A DNA stretch of 64,000 nt from Procambarus clarkii (GCF_040958095.1 NC_091156.1:18125468-18189467); one strand, 5' to 3'; shown: positions 35,021 through 47,029, counted from the first letter of the stretch. A program made the numbers and translations. Notes: generated by a model not told the origin, from the sequence alone.

Positions 35021-35021
35021 T
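34845..35021 (+). repeat. Retroelement 3' end with (ATTT)n tail
   Basis: Contains CTTACCTGAATAAACA followed by five to six TTTA units. An AATAAA plus short tandem tail is typical of a LINE 3' terminus. The family was not determined. Confidence 0.45.
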
Positions 35022-35030
35022 GGAAATCAT

Positions 35031-35131
35031 TGAAGCAGGATGGGGGTCGAACCAGCATCTTGGGGTCATACTGAGTTAAGGTACACATCTGGGGCAACCC
35101 AGGATGCTGGCTCAATCCCCATCCTGCCTCA
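35031..35131. mobile_element. tRNA-like foldback hairpin, 101 bp
   Basis: TGAAGCAGGATGGGGGTCGA and TCAATCCCCATCCTGCCTCA pair, as do ACCAGCATCT and AGGATGCTGG inside. The GGTCGAACCAGC/GGCTCAATCCCC parts resemble a box B region on both strands. Confidence 0.6.
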
Positions 35132-35498
35132 AAGATTTTTGCAAGGATAGGAAATCTGTCACCTTGTCAAAGGTACCCTCATTTTTTCTGAAGATTTTAG
35201 AATTTTCCTGAAGTTATTCAGAATTACAGACATAAATGCTTAACATTTCCAGATTTTTTCTTTACCTGAATTGTTATTGCACTTATCTATACGGTACAGT
35301 ACTTATTTTGCACTGTACTGTATGAGTGTAGATTACCCTTTATTTTTATGATTGTATTCAGTACTATACTGTACAGTATTAATATACTGTGTTTAAATTA
35401 CAGCATGAAAAGTAATTTACAGATTTTATGGCATATATTTTGTACAATAGCTGAAATTGAAGTCTGTAATGCCTCCAATATAAATATTTGGCTATTAG

Positions 35499-35696
35499 AC
35501 AGCTGGACCCTGGATTACTGCCGCTATTTGAAGAATTGTGCCGAGAACAAGTGGAGGCGTTGATACAACCTGAAGAAGTCAAACAGAAGAAAAAACAAAG
35601 AAAAATTGAAACTGAAGTGGCTGAGTTGAAAAACAAGCTAGCAACTACTCAAGCTAGAGCGATTGTGTTGTCTAATAGAGAAATTAGACTTCTTAG
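35499..35696 (+). CDS. egl: egl-like exon: post-exonuclease helix and basic coiled coil
   Basis: 198 bases. The first base completes the Arg codon split with the previous exon (AG|A), and the exon again ends in phase 2 (AG). The peptide starts QLDPGLLPLFEELCREQVEA, closing the exonuclease fold. A basic stretch (EEVKQKKKQRKIETEVAELK) and a heptad-like helix (NKLATTQARAIVLSNREIRL) follow. LSNREIRLLRYLELS across the junction is the segment I associate most with Egalitarian. The donor is GTAAGT. The 5' 78 bases of this exon, with its acceptor and ~150 bases of intron, occur again 1.2 kb downstream. Confidence 0.88.
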
Positions 35697-35761
35697 GTAA
35701 GTAAAATACAAACTTTATATTGTACATTTTACATTATCATAGAAATTTGCTAATACAGTAA

Positions 35762-38632
35762 TTTCTGAGGAAGCCTGTTGGTGGCTCCCTGAAGCTATCT
35801 CACTGAGATGACTTTCTGCTACTGGGTCACATCAATCATAGGAGTTCTGCTTGATCTACTGGGGACCAAAGCCAGAATCTGGCCTGCCCTCAGGCAGGCA
35901 GAGGCACAGAGGTGGGATTTATTATTGTGATCACTCACACCAAGGAAGCATTCAGCAAGTAAGCAAAATACTACAGACAACTGCGTGGTTCATCAAAACG
36001 AAGCACCAAAAGCAACATGTTCTTGACTCAAGTCCATTACATCCAGTGGTTGACCCCACAAACGCATTCATAAACTTTTATATGCTGTTAATTCAAAACA
36101 GGAATTTTCTCAAATAAAAATTAATATTCTAATATATTAGCATATTGTGCATATATAGGCATAGGCTAGGTTAGATTAGGTGTTTAGGTTCTGTTGGCGA
36201 TTATTTATACTTGTAGCACATGGGTGAAGCATTTATAGTGTTGTGGTTCGAACAAAATTCATCAGTGAAGCACTTGTTCCGGAAGTGTTCGAACGAAATC
36301 AGTTGTGAGTCGTGTGTAAACCGTTTTTCATTCATAAACAGGGGGTTTGGCAAGTGCATGGAATCACTTTTGGGTCTTTGTTTGGAGGACGGGCTGCCAA
36401 AACTGACTAATGGTTCTGCAAATGATTCATTCAAACCAATTGGTTCACTCAAAACAAGCTTGAACCCTTGGTCAAGGGGTTCAAAACTGTTTCAGTGTTC
36501 TAGTTCTTTTTGTCCCAGTTGTTTGTTGATTGTCATCTGATGCCCAAGATGACAAAGATGGGCACAAAATGGGACTGTTTATATGATTGTATTCAGTACT
36601 ATACTGTACAGTATTAATATACTGTACAGTATTTAAATTACAGCATGAAAGTAATTTACAGATTTTATGGCATATATTTTGTACAATACCTGAAATTGAA
36701 GTCTGTAATGCCTCCAATATAAATATTTGGTTATTAGACAGCTGGACCCTGGATTACTGCCGCTATTTGAAGAATTGTGCCGAGAACAAGTGGAGGCGTT
36801 GATACAACCTGTATCAACGTTACTTCTTAACATAACACAGGTAAATACAGGGCTCCTGTACTTCAACGTAAAAACCTGTTACTGTCACTTCATATTGCTT
36901 GGCTTTGGCAGAGCTACTGTTACTTGCATCTGGCATCGCTACATCTTTGGGGCTCTTTTACTAGTTGTCTTGGGCATTCTTTCATCTCCAGCCAGCTCAT
37001 GTTCCTCCTCAGCCTTCTTGGTCCCTTGATAGGGTTTTAGTGTTTCTTTCCTCCACCTGGTTCACGGTTGCCCTTTCTGTCTGGGTTATCTTTTAAGGGG
37101 GTGTTTTTGTTAAGATTTTAATTACTTAGCTAAATGAACTGTGGGTTCAGTTCCTGAATCCATTATATGCCCCTGTAACCCTATTCACCATTACTCATGG
37201 AATATGTATGAGGTGCATAAAAAATGACTAAATTAAACTAACTCACCTCAGGTTCCAGGGTTTGGGAGCTTCATGCTCTTCTCTGGAGGCAGGAGGAGGG
37301 GTTCTGTTCTTTTGATCCTGGTGGATGGTGTCTTCATTTTCAGCTTTCTCCTTTTTGTTCTGGCGAAGAATGAATTGGTTGGCTTCGGGGGAAAAGGGAT
37401 TTGTCCTTCAGTGATTGATAATTTGTTTTGGCAAGTGGCCGTCCTCATAAACAAAGGCTAAAGCCCATTCAATGCACATGCCAAACCACCAGTTTATGAA
37501 TGAAAAACGGTTTACACATTACTCACAACTGATGATGTTTGAACACTTCTCGAACAGATGTTTCACGGATAACTTTTGTTTGAACCACAACACAGTAAAT
37601 GCTTCACCCATGTACTACAAATACAAATGATCACCACCAGAACCTAAAATCCTAACCTATCCAGTGCCTAAACATGCATAATATGCTAATATATAGCAAT
37701 ATTAATTTATATTTGAAAAAATCCCAATTTTAAATGAACAGCATGTTAAAATTGATGAATGCATTTTTGGGGGTCAACTGCTGGATGGAATGGACTTGTT
37801 CTGAGGACGGGTTGGGGTAAGGGTGCTTCATTTGTTGTGGCCAGTAGCAGTAATTTGCCGCGACCTGCTAGCCACCAGTTCTGCCTTGATGGATGCCTTG
37901 CTCATTGATCCAGTTTCCTCAGTCCCCCTGTTTCAAGATGCATATTTCTCAGGTTGTCCATAGTGTCATTAAAGCTAACTAGTTGGCAGTCTTTCCCCAA
38001 GTGCACTTTGTTCGCAAGTTCATGTCTTTGCCTGGATCTTGTGGGGCTGCTTTTCGAACTTGGGAGTTTGTGAGGCCACTCTGGGGCCTGTTGACTCGTT
38101 CTGCTCCTCCCTGGTTTGTCCTAAGTTTACTGTCTTCTCCATCATTAGATAGCTTCAGGGAACCACCAAGACACTCCCCAGAAAACCAGAATGTCATGAA
38201 AAGCTTCTTTCTGTTTAGGTGCCTTGGTTCATGATTATACAGCTCTAGATTAGTTATTATCCAAAGCAGAAGGCTGGAGCACCCAAGGTGCCACCTAATG
38301 GTAGCTATTTGCACTATGGAATTCAATCTTGTCTCAAGTGAACCATTGGCTTTGAATTAATCATTTGCAGAGTTGTTTGGTAGTTTTGTTTCATTTATAT
38401 GAACCATGCTGTAGTTGTCTGTATTGCTTTGCTTACTTTCCTGATGCTGTCTCCCTGTGGGTGATAAAAATACAGTAATAAAAATACCCATTTCTTTGTG
38501 CCTCTGAGAGAGATCAGATTATGGTTCTGGTCCCCAGTAGGCCAAACAGGACTCCTATGATTGCTAGGACTCAGTAGCAGAAAGCCATCTTTGTGAGATA
38601 ACTTCAGAGTGCCACCGAGGTTCTACCAGAAA
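35762..38632. mobile_element. TIR element carrying an egl exon copy
   Basis: The left end TTTCTGAGGAAGCC...GGTGGCTCCCTGAAGC and the right end (read inverted) TTTCTGGTAGAACCTCGGTG...AAGTTATCTC are related, and the arms continue: 35765-35880 mirrors 38520-38630, and 36005-36360 mirrors 37470-37815 (about 75-85% by eye). The termini resemble those of the elements at 44080 and 49251, so they form one family. No transposase is visible. A second terminus-like motif (CACTCCCCAGAAAACCAG) at about 38175 suggests a nested copy. It lies 66 bases after the exon donor. Confidence 0.7.
36583..36811 (+). pseudogene. egl: Duplicate of egl intron end, acceptor and exon start
   Basis: About 229 bases match 35346-35576 with a handful of differences (a few substitutions and short indels, roughly 97% by eye). 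The copied acceptor (TTGGTTATTAG) is intact, and 74 exon bases encode QLDPGLLPLFEELCREQVEA and LIQP before the match ends. A CAG|GTAAAT donor at 36840/36841 would define a 103-nt exon. Splicing it in place of the true exon breaks the frame to the next exon, so it would act as a poison exon. It sits inside the TIR element. Confidence 0.85.
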
Positions 38633-38952
38633 GAGGCATTTTATTGCAGTGTTGGTTTTATTTTATTACCTGTGAAGTTTATTCACATAATATGCCTTTG
38701 TTGTACAGTATTTCTGTTGACCAGAGATTCAAAAGTTTTTTGTCTTATTTAATTCATAATAGAGCTATTTTTTTCTGGACTCCAAACATTCTTACAAACA
38801 TGAAAGCTATCTGACATATGGAAAAGTCATAGTTCCAATCTATAAAAACAAAAACATAGAAAGACCCCTTTAATTATTCACTTGGGCAGAATACCTGAAA
38901 AGAAATAACATAACAGACAGTTATTTTTTGTTTTCAAAAGGGAAGGTCTTGC

Positions 38953-40473
38953 TTAACCATTAAACCGCGCAAATCATATATATATATGCTTTCAGTGACA
39001 AAACCGGAACCGCGCATGTCATATATATATAATTTCGTGTCTAGCGCTATAATTTAAACACCCCGCCTGGGATAGGGGCAGCTATAGTGCAGCCATGGCA
39101 ACTGGGGAGCAACCAAAGCTGACGCACACAGCACGAGCTCACAGCACCGCTGTTCAGCTTATGACCACAGCATCGCCTACAAATGCCATAATATATATGT
39201 TCATGCTATTATTTTGCGATGATAGTATTACAGAAGACCCCTGACTGTGATAAAACTGACCAGGATTCTGATAATAGCAGGATTGTGGTGATATTAAGCG
39301 CTGTGCTCCATGGAGGGAGGAGTAATGCTGTGGGAGGGAGGGTGGTGGAGTTGTCTTCTGACTGTGTGTGGCCACCTTTTATTGATTGCACTCACCATAC
39401 CAGCTTAGTGGTTCGTTATGGTGAACACAAATGTAGATACTTATATATAATGTGTGTATAGAGTGTAATAACAGTAATAGGAGTAGGTTGGGAGCCGCCA
39501 TTTTGGTGAGGGAGGTGCATTGTCTGCACGACTTATCACGTTGTTTACTGGTGGCCACTATGGTCTTTTGGCACCATACCAGCTTATTTGTACAGGTATG
39601 GTGAATAAAACAGTTAGATATTTATATATAATGTGTGTATATAGCGTAATAACACCACAAACAGTATTGTTGTAGGAGAAATATTAGTGCGTCTGGCCTT
39701 GAGGGCGGCCACCACCAGCTGACTGTGTGAGTAACTACGTCTTTGTGCCTTTACTCACCATACAAGCTTAGATGTACAGTTATGATGAACAAAACATGTA
39801 AATACTTATATATAACATCTGTGGATAGTGAATAAATGCAAAAACAGTATTGTGAGAGGAGAATGAGGGCGAGTGAGGTGTTGTTGAGGGAGGGAGTGGC
39901 AGCGAGTGGCTGGCTGGTGTGTGGCGGTTACTCCTCATTGCATTTTGACTCACAATACCAACTTAGTGGTTCGTTATGGTGAGCAAAACATGCAGATACT
40001 TATATATAACCTGTGTATATAGTGTAATAACAGCAAAACTATTTGTTTATTGTTTTATGAACATAATTGAATCACTAACATGCACACCATAATTTTAAAT
40101 ACAGCAATGGTTCACACATTTTATTATATAAATATATCACAATTCACTGTATTGAATAATATTACTGCAAAAAAACTAAGAAAAAATCAGAGACATTGAA
40201 ATAAATGGGTAATAACATATTTGTGGCAACTGCCGCCTGACAGCTCGAGCAGAGTAGACCTCGTCTGGCGAAGGCTCTGTTAATGCCCCTTTTTTGCCAG
40301 ACTTCCCTACCCTATTGCAGCTAAAATAGGCACCTGCGATTTTTTTGTTATTTTTTCCGTGATCATGGAACAAAAATGAACACTTTTATAAGATGAAAGA
40401 ATTTTTTGGATTTTTTGTTGTTGCACCTGTGGGTGTTAAAGCCATTTGGACCCCCTAGCGGTTTGAGGGTTAA
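38953..40473. mobile_element. piggyBac-like non-autonomous element with TTAA ends
   Basis: TTAA at both ends, with terminal repeats CCATTAAACCGC (left) and CCCTCAAACCGC (right, inverted). No transposase ORF. The interior is an imperfect tandem repeat of ~200 bp, four to five units, each with CATACCAGCTTA, GTTATGGTGAACA and ACTTATATATAA. It splits a LINE-6 reading frame. Confidence 0.7.
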
Positions 40474-40719
40474 CAAATGTTTTTAGTTTTTACTATAGTT
40501 AGAGATCTTGCCAGAAAGGGAAGGTTTGACCAAATGTTTATACCTGGATCTATATAAAAGCTTTTGATAGTGCTACACAAGAGTTTCTGAAAGTTAGAAC
40601 AAATTGGAGGGGTGTGACAGGCAGACTATTAACTTGGATGAACATTTTTGTAATGAACATACAAATGAGAGCAGTGAGAAGAGGCAGTGTATCTGACTGG
40701 AGAAATATCTCTAGTGGAG

Positions 40720-40865
40720 CAAGCCGTGGAGCAAGCCGAGCAGCGGTGTCTAACAGCCTGGTTGACCAGTCCAGCAACCAGGAGGCCTGGTCGACGACTG
40801 GGCCGCGGGGACCCTAAGCCCCGGAAGCACCTCAAGGTAACCTCAAGGTAACCTCAAGGAGTACC
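40720..40865 (+). mobile_element. Retroelement tail/SINE-like insertion in LINE-6
   Basis: AACAGCCTGGTTGACCAGTC, GGCCTGGTCGACGACTGGGC and the ending CCTCAAGGTAACCTCAAGG resemble the LINE-2 tail at 2150-2260 and the SINE 3' ends. Confidence 0.6.
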
Positions 40866-42163
40866 TCAAGATTCAGTTCTTGCACCAGTAATGTTAATTA
40901 TTTACATTAGTGATCTGCCAGAGGAGATACAGAGTTATGTGAGTATGTTTACAGGTGATAAATTGCTAAGGAGAGTCAAGGACTTAGGTGACTACCCTGC
41001 CCTACAAAATGACCTACACAAAATAAGTGAATGTAGCAACACATAGCTTACCAGAATCACAGATAAAATTACACCCCATAAGAGAGCTACAATTATGACA
41101 GGCAACAACCCTACAACAATCAGTACGGGTCAGAACAAATCAGATATAGACCAGCCAAATCCACGCATAATGGACCTGCCAGAAAAGTCTTCCTGTCAAA
41201 CTACCCTAAATAGTATCATAGAAACATGAAGGAGTAGGTCTGTACATTAGAGAAGACCTTGTATGTTTGGAGCTCCTTAACTCTACAAATGAGGTGGTAG
41301 AAGTACTGGGAGTAAAAATAGAGAAAATAAACTTAGTTATTATTCAAACTGCCAGATGCAACGGCTGAGAAATTCACAGAACAGATAAAGAAAATAGAGA
41401 ATAGCCTTGATAATTTGGCAAAGCCAATACAGTACCTGATATTATCTTCCTTGATGACTTCAATCTGCCTAGTCTAAGATGGAGAATAGCAAACAATAAT
41501 GTTTTACCAGGAAATCTATCTGGACATAACCAACCACAGATTAGAGAACTACTTAGATTATGTGACAAATTTTCACTCAACCAGCAGATAACAGAGCCAG
41601 CTAGGAACGAAAATATTCTAGATCTGGTCTTCACAAACAATGACGACATAATCAGGAACTCAGTATGGGGTATCTCAGATACCACATACTCAGATTACAA
41701 GCTCACTGAAGTGTAAACTAACATCAATACTCATATTAGACCTAAAACAATGATCAAACGAGAAGGATTATTCAGTAAATTAAATTTTAATAATAAAAGG
41801 ATAGGCTGGGAAAAAATAAACAGGGACCTTACAAGCATTCAATGGGAAACTGTTCTAGGTAATAAAAACCCTACACAGGGAATAGAAAAACTGACTACTG
41901 AAGCATATAAAGTCTGTCTGAAACACGTTCCTTTGAGAAAAGTCAGAAAGAGATCCAACGTAGAAAGAGAACGCAGACGACACTACAAAAGAAGAAAAAA
42001 TAATGAAAATGGTTAAGCAGTCACGACTTTCCAGACAAAGAAGGAATGATTTAATCAGGGAGATTGAAGCAATCGAGTAGAGACTGAAGCATTCATATCA
42101 GATTGAAGAAATGCAACTAGAACAGAAAGCAGTACAAGAGATAAAGAAAAACCCAAAATATTT

Positions 42164-42552
42164 GAACAAATCTGAATGCTACGCCTGAATGCTTTCAGAC
42201 GTAGGTTCGAACCCTCGTTACGGCCCTTATGGATTTCTTCATTTGATGCATCATGCTATTGTGATTTCTGTGTGTAATGAAGTAAGGGTGAAGAGGTAGA
42301 ACGGCTTATTGACAGAGCTCGAGTGCATGGGAAAATTGTGTAAAATCATGGTTTGTGTCTCGGAGAGGCTGCAGGGTCCAAGTAAGGTCAGTAGAACTTC
42401 TGATTGCAATTCTTTTAATCATGTCGTAGCTCAGTCATTTAAGGCAGCATCTGGGGTGCTCTTGGACGTAGGTTCGAACCCTTGTCACGGCCCTTGTGGA
42501 TTTGTTCATTTGATGCATCACGCTACTGTATTGTGATTTCTGTGTGTAATGG
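42164..42552 (+). mobile_element. Tandem tRNA-like SINE pair with 12 bp target duplication
   Basis: CCCAAAATATTT flanks both sides (42152-42163 and 42553-42564). Inside are two similar units with GACGTAGGTTCGAACCCT (box B) and a shared body TTCATTTGATGCATCA...TGTGATTTCTGTGTGTAATG. The LINE-2 frame reads KNPKYF on the left and FTYAKSK on the right. Confidence 0.85.
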
Positions 42553-43225
42553 CCCAAAATATTTCTTCACATAATGCAAAATCAAAAACAAAACCCACTG
42601 CCAGTATTGGACCTATTCGTGCAAGTGAAGGTTCATACACAGAGGATAACAAAAAAAATTATGAAATCCTAAAACAGCAGTACAGTATGAGGACATGTTT
42701 AGCACCCCAATAAACAACTTGAAAGTGGAAGATTTGGACAACTTCTTTATGCATGATATCCAAACCCCTGAAAATATAACTGATATCAACACAAGCATGA
42801 CAGTTTTTAAAAAAGTAATTAACAACATGCCCATGCACTGAGCCCCAGGTCCAGACTCATGGAATTCAATATTTATAAAGAAATGCAAAGCACAGGCACT
42901 CAGTATAGTGTGGAGGAAGAGCTTGGACACAGGGAAGATACCAAATGCACTTAAAGCAGCAGACATAGCCCCTCTACACAAGGGAGGGAGCAAAGCATTA
43001 GCAAAGAATTATAGACCAGTTGCACTAATGTCCCACATAAGAAAAGTATTTGAGAGAGTGATCAGGAGTCAGGTCACAAGTTTCATGGAGACCAGTGACC
43101 TTCACAACCCAGGCCAACATGGATTTAAAGCAGGAAGATAATGCCTCTCACAGCTACTTGACCACTAACACAAAATCACTGAGGCATTAGAAGAAAAACA
43201 AAATGCAGATGTGGAATACACAGAT

Positions 43226-43282
43226 TTTTTTTTTTTTTTTTTTTTTTGAGATATATACAAGAGTTGTTACATTCTTGTTACA
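43226..43282 (-). mobile_element. Poly(A) retroposon 3' end, inverted
   Basis: A T23-type run, then GAGATATATACAAGAGTTGT on +, the reverse complement of the element ending in poly(A) at 59.8 kb. It interrupts the LINE-2 codons YTDF/FAKAF. Confidence 0.75.
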
Positions 43283-43394
43283 TTTCGCAAAGGCATTTGA
43301 TAAATGTGAGACCATGGATTGATAGCACACAAAATGAAATCAGTGGGAATAACAGGTAAAGTAAGACAGTGGATATTAAATTGTTTACGAAGAG

Positions 43395-43800
43395 AAATCA
43401 CATTATCATGATACTGTATATCAATGAGAAAATCCACATGAGCCGCGATGAGGATTCGAACCTATGGACTGGGTGTTCTTGGATGCATGCTCTAGTCGGC
43501 TATGCCACAACATGGTAAAAGAATTGCAACCTGGGGGTGCTACTGCACCCTCGAGGATTCCCGAGGATTCCACTGAAACCGATCCAGGGTATCACACAAT
43601 TCCCTCCATGCTCTCTGGCTCTGTCGTCCAGTAATTCTACCTCTGACACCCCTCTTTCAATGCACAGAGAAATCACATTATCATGATATATCAATGAGAA
43701 AATCCACAGGAGCCATGTCGTGGCATAGTTGTCTAGAGCGTGCATCTGGGAACACCCAGTGCATAAGTTCAAATCCTCATCACGGCTCCTGTGGATTTTC
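43395..43800. mobile_element. Inverted pair of tRNA-like SINEs in LINE-2
   Basis: A minus-strand copy (about 43425-43510) and a plus-strand copy (43690-43800) share AATCCACAKGAGCC, TCTAGAGCGTGCATC and a box B-like CAAATCCTCATC / GATGAGGATTCGAAC. Both carry an ATCACATTATCATGATA lead. The LINE frame resumes at INLLSNRSQRV. Confidence 0.7.
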
Positions 43801-46109
43801 TCAATTAATTTGTTGTCAAACAGATCACAAAGAGTAACAGTCAACAAAATAAAATTGAGTGCAACCACAGTTAAACTCTCTCTACCTCAGGGTACAGTCC
43901 TTGCACCACTGCTTTTCCTTATTCTCGTATCAGATATAGACAAAATTACAAGTCACAGCTTCGTATCATCCTTTGCAGATGAAACAAAATTCAGCATGAA
44001 AATTACCTCTGCTGCAGACATTGAAAAACTACATGCAGATATTAATAAAGTTTTTGACTGGCATCAGAAAATAACATGATTTCTGGGGGGAGCCCCGTCG
44101 GCTCCCCGGAGCTGATATGCTAATGTCAGACTTTGGCATCAGTCATGTGTATGGAGTTCTAGGGCCTACCGGGGACCACGAGCCAGAACCTGGCCCCCTC
44201 AGAGAGGCAAGGGGAGCAATGGCCTATAGAAACCCCCGTGTGGTTGGAAGCATTCTATGTCTGCCATCGACCGGGTCAAGCATCCAGAAAGGTAAGCATT
44301 CCAAAACAAACCCCTATTCTGGTGAAAATTGCTACCTAAGCCGAACTAGTGAATAGAACTCTTCAACAGAAAACACGGAAACTAGTATGACGTCATACGT
44401 CACCGCGCCGCTGTCTGCGCAGCTCCCCCCTCCCCGGGAGGGGGAAGGGGGAGCCCCAGACCTCCCACGCCGGCTATCCACCCATCAGTTCTTCGGCTGA
44501 TGCTATAGGCAATGGTTATGTGCTCCGGCTCCAGTGGTTGTTTCAGCACTGTACCTAGAGTGTGGTGTCTGTTTTCTAGGTGGTGCGTGAGCCGGGTGTG
44601 ATTCTTCAGTACTCGGGCTGCATGCGCCTAGGGTTCCCTTCCCTAGGTGCCCTGTAAGTACTGCCCTTGGGGCTTGGGGCCACCTTCCACAAGTTCCTTG
44701 GGTCCTGCCCCTGCTTGGCCGTTTACCGCTTGGTTTTCGGCCGCTCTTTGTGTGCTCGGGTGTTCTGTCTCCCTTGTTCGCCTTAGAGTAAGGGGCAGTG
44801 TTTGCACTGGTGGGGCGCGGGGTACTGTGCAGCTTGTCTTTACCAATCATAGCGGCCGGCTCTGTTCCGCTTGGGTACGCTGTCCTCTTGCGGGGTTTTC
44901 TTTTTCTTTTGTTTATATACCTGGTGGGGGGGTCTGCCTTCGTTCTTGCCCCTTGTGTCCCTTGTGTTCTGAGTATTTCTGGTGGTACCCCCTGCTAGGT
45001 CCCCGTGAGTGTACACGTCCCGGGGGTTCAGCTCTTAGAAAGTTGTTTGGTAGCTTGGGTGCCGGTTAGCAGTACCCTGCCTGGGATTACCTGAGCGCGA
45101 TCGAGTCCTCTTAAAGTAAACGCTCGGGACCCTGGGAAACCCCTGGGGGCGCGCGGGTCCGATGGATGTGACCCCAGAGCCCCCCCCTCGCTTCCAGCGA
45201 GTTTGAGGGTTGCTCTCACCTTTTGTCTCTGGGTGACTCTCTGTTTTGCCTCCGTCTGCTGCCTGTGGGGTCGGTGACACCTTCGACCCGGTGTCCTGCG
45301 AGTTTGGTTGCTCGTTGTGGCTCGGTTACCCAGTTGTGCTAACAAAGCGGGTGCGGGCAGCAGGGGCGTTGCACTTGAGCCTTGGTGGTGGCAACGTTCT
45401 CGTGGTTTCCTCCCCGGGAGCCCCGGGGCTGCCCCGTTGTATTTCGTTTTTCCCCTGGTTCACCCTTCCTGCCTGCATCCGGTTCCTTACCGTCTGTAGG
45501 TTCGGGCGGGGTGTTTGGTGGTGTTGAGACTCGGGCAGTCTCGGGGAATTCCCCTTCCGGGGTAGTGACGGGGGCATTTGGGCCTGTTCCTCCAGCCGTG
45601 TTGTATGAGTCTGCCAGTGGGCTCCCTTCCTTAGTGTTTTCACGGCTGCCCCGGTTTTCTGGTACGGCCGGGGCTTTGGGGGAACGGCTCGGCCCCGGGG
45701 CCTGTCGTGTAGGTTCCCGGGGCTGGGGAGGGGCTGACTTGGGGGGCCTTGGCCCCGTTAGACCCCGTGGGGGGTTTTATCCCCCTCTAGGCGGGGCTTG
45801 TGGTTACGCGGAGTGGGGTTTTTCCTCCCCACTCGCCGTACGTGCTGTTGGACGTCGGCCCCTCCCCGGGCTCGGTTCCTTGGCCTTTGAGTCGGTTGGT
45901 TCCGTCCTGTGGGTGGATGTTTCCTCCCCCGCTTTTTGGGACGGTGTTTTTGTCATGTTTCCCCGTTCGATGGGGTTCTGCGTGACTTTTGATCTCGGGT
46001 GCGCCTGCGCCTTCGTGTGCCTTCGGGACTAGTGTTGGCTTCTGTGTTCTCGAGGGTACGGGAGGTTTTTCGCTACTTCCCGCATTATTGGAACGTCTGT
46101 CGGCTCCTA

Positions 46110-46350
46110 GTACTTGTCGCCCTGTTGGGCTACTTGTCGCCCTGTTGGGCTACTTGTCGCCCTGTTGGGCTACTTGTCGCCCTGTTGGGCTACTTGTCGC
46201 CCTGTTGGGCTACTTGTCGCCCTGTTGGGCTACTTGTCGCCCGGTTGGGCTACTTGTCGCCCGGTTGGGCTACTTGTCGCCCGGTTGGGCTACTTGTCGC
46301 CCGGTTGGGCTACTTGTCGGCCGTTTGGGCTACTTGTCGCCCGTTTGGGT
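46110..46350. repeat. Minisatellite, 20 bp unit, ~12 copies
   Basis: Unit TACTTGTCGCCCTGTTGGGC. The first six copies have CCTGTT, the next four CCGGTT, and the last two CCGTTT, so variants are sorted along the array. Confidence 0.95.
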
Positions 46351-47029
46351 TCCCTTTTTTTTTGGGCTCTTTGCTTCTTTGGCCGGTTTTCTTGTTCCTG
46401 CTTCCTCTTTTGGCTCTTTTTCTCGTGCAATAGTCCTGGCTGGCGCCTTCCCGCAGGGAGGGTGTGCGGTTCGGCCGGCGTGTTATGCGCATGCGCCGTG
46501 GAGTTTGTTTTGGTCTGGGCGATGGTTCAGTGCTGGGGTTTTGCGCCCTTTTTTGCTACAGTGCTTCGCCTCTCGTTCTTCTCCCTGGCTGCGGTATGTG
46601 CCCCTTTGCGCCAGGGGTGTCCTGGTTCCCAGTTGTGGGGAGGGCACCGCGGTTTTCTGTGTCATGGGTGTGGACCGCCTCCTTCGCCTCTCCCTGTTCT
46701 CCTGCGGGTCCGGCTCTGGCGTCTTCACCTGGCGGTGCTCCCAAGTTCTTCTGGGCACGGTTGAGTCGTGTCAAGTTCGAGCCACCATTCGCCAGGTGAG
46801 TTTCTGCGGTCTGGCGTCTTTTGGCCGGGCGCTGGATGCGGCGGTGTTCATATACCTGTCTTTATTTAGGTATAATTTTGTACGACTGAGACCGTTCGCA
46901 CACCAGTGACTGTCCCTTTATCACCCCTTCCTGTCCCCCTCCTGTGCATGTCCAACCCATGCTACAGTCGTTCAGGGGACCCTCCTTTTTTAATGTTGTG
47001 AGGTGTGGGGGTTGTAGGGTTGGTTCTGT

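Larger units (their letters stand above)
38800..41045 (+). pseudogene. LINE-6 copy, split by a piggyBac-like element and a tail insertion
   Basis: Before the split: YGKVIVPIYKNKNIERPL, EYLKRNNITDSYFLFSKGKV. After it: DLSKAFDSATQEFLK-like, LLTWMNIFVMNIQMRAVRRG, then, past another insertion (about 40720-40862), VPQDSVLAPVMLIIYISDLP, SYVSMFTGDKLLRRVKD. The catalytic FADD box is changed to FTGDK. Non-LTR RT remnant, inactive. Confidence 0.7.
41045..44079 (+). pseudogene. LINE-2 endonuclease and RT, first part
   Basis: Endonuclease: HEGVGLYIREDLVCLELLNS, IFLDDFNLPSLRWRI, ENILDLVFTNNDDIIRNSVW. Linker: GWEKINRDLTSIQWETVLGN. RT: MWRKSLDTGKIPNALKAADI, APLHKGGSKALAKNYRPVAL, NPGQHGFKAGR, FAKAFDKCETMD, INLLSNRSQRVTVNKIKL, LPQGTVLAPLLFLILVSDID and SSFADETKFSM (FADD changed to FADE). 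It stops in KVFDWHQKIT at the TIR element and resumes at 49775. Three SINE/retroposon insertions also break it. Confidence 0.85.

Noticed and set aside
36220..36540. 106-codon ORF inside the TIR element as a transposase
   Set aside because: No catalytic DDE/DDD pattern, and half of it belongs to the inverted arm.
44380..44400. CRE-like TGACGTCA in TATGACGTCATA as a promoter element
   Set aside because: It lies within the TIR arm and is mirrored in element B; a short palindrome alone does not support regulation, though it may matter for the element.
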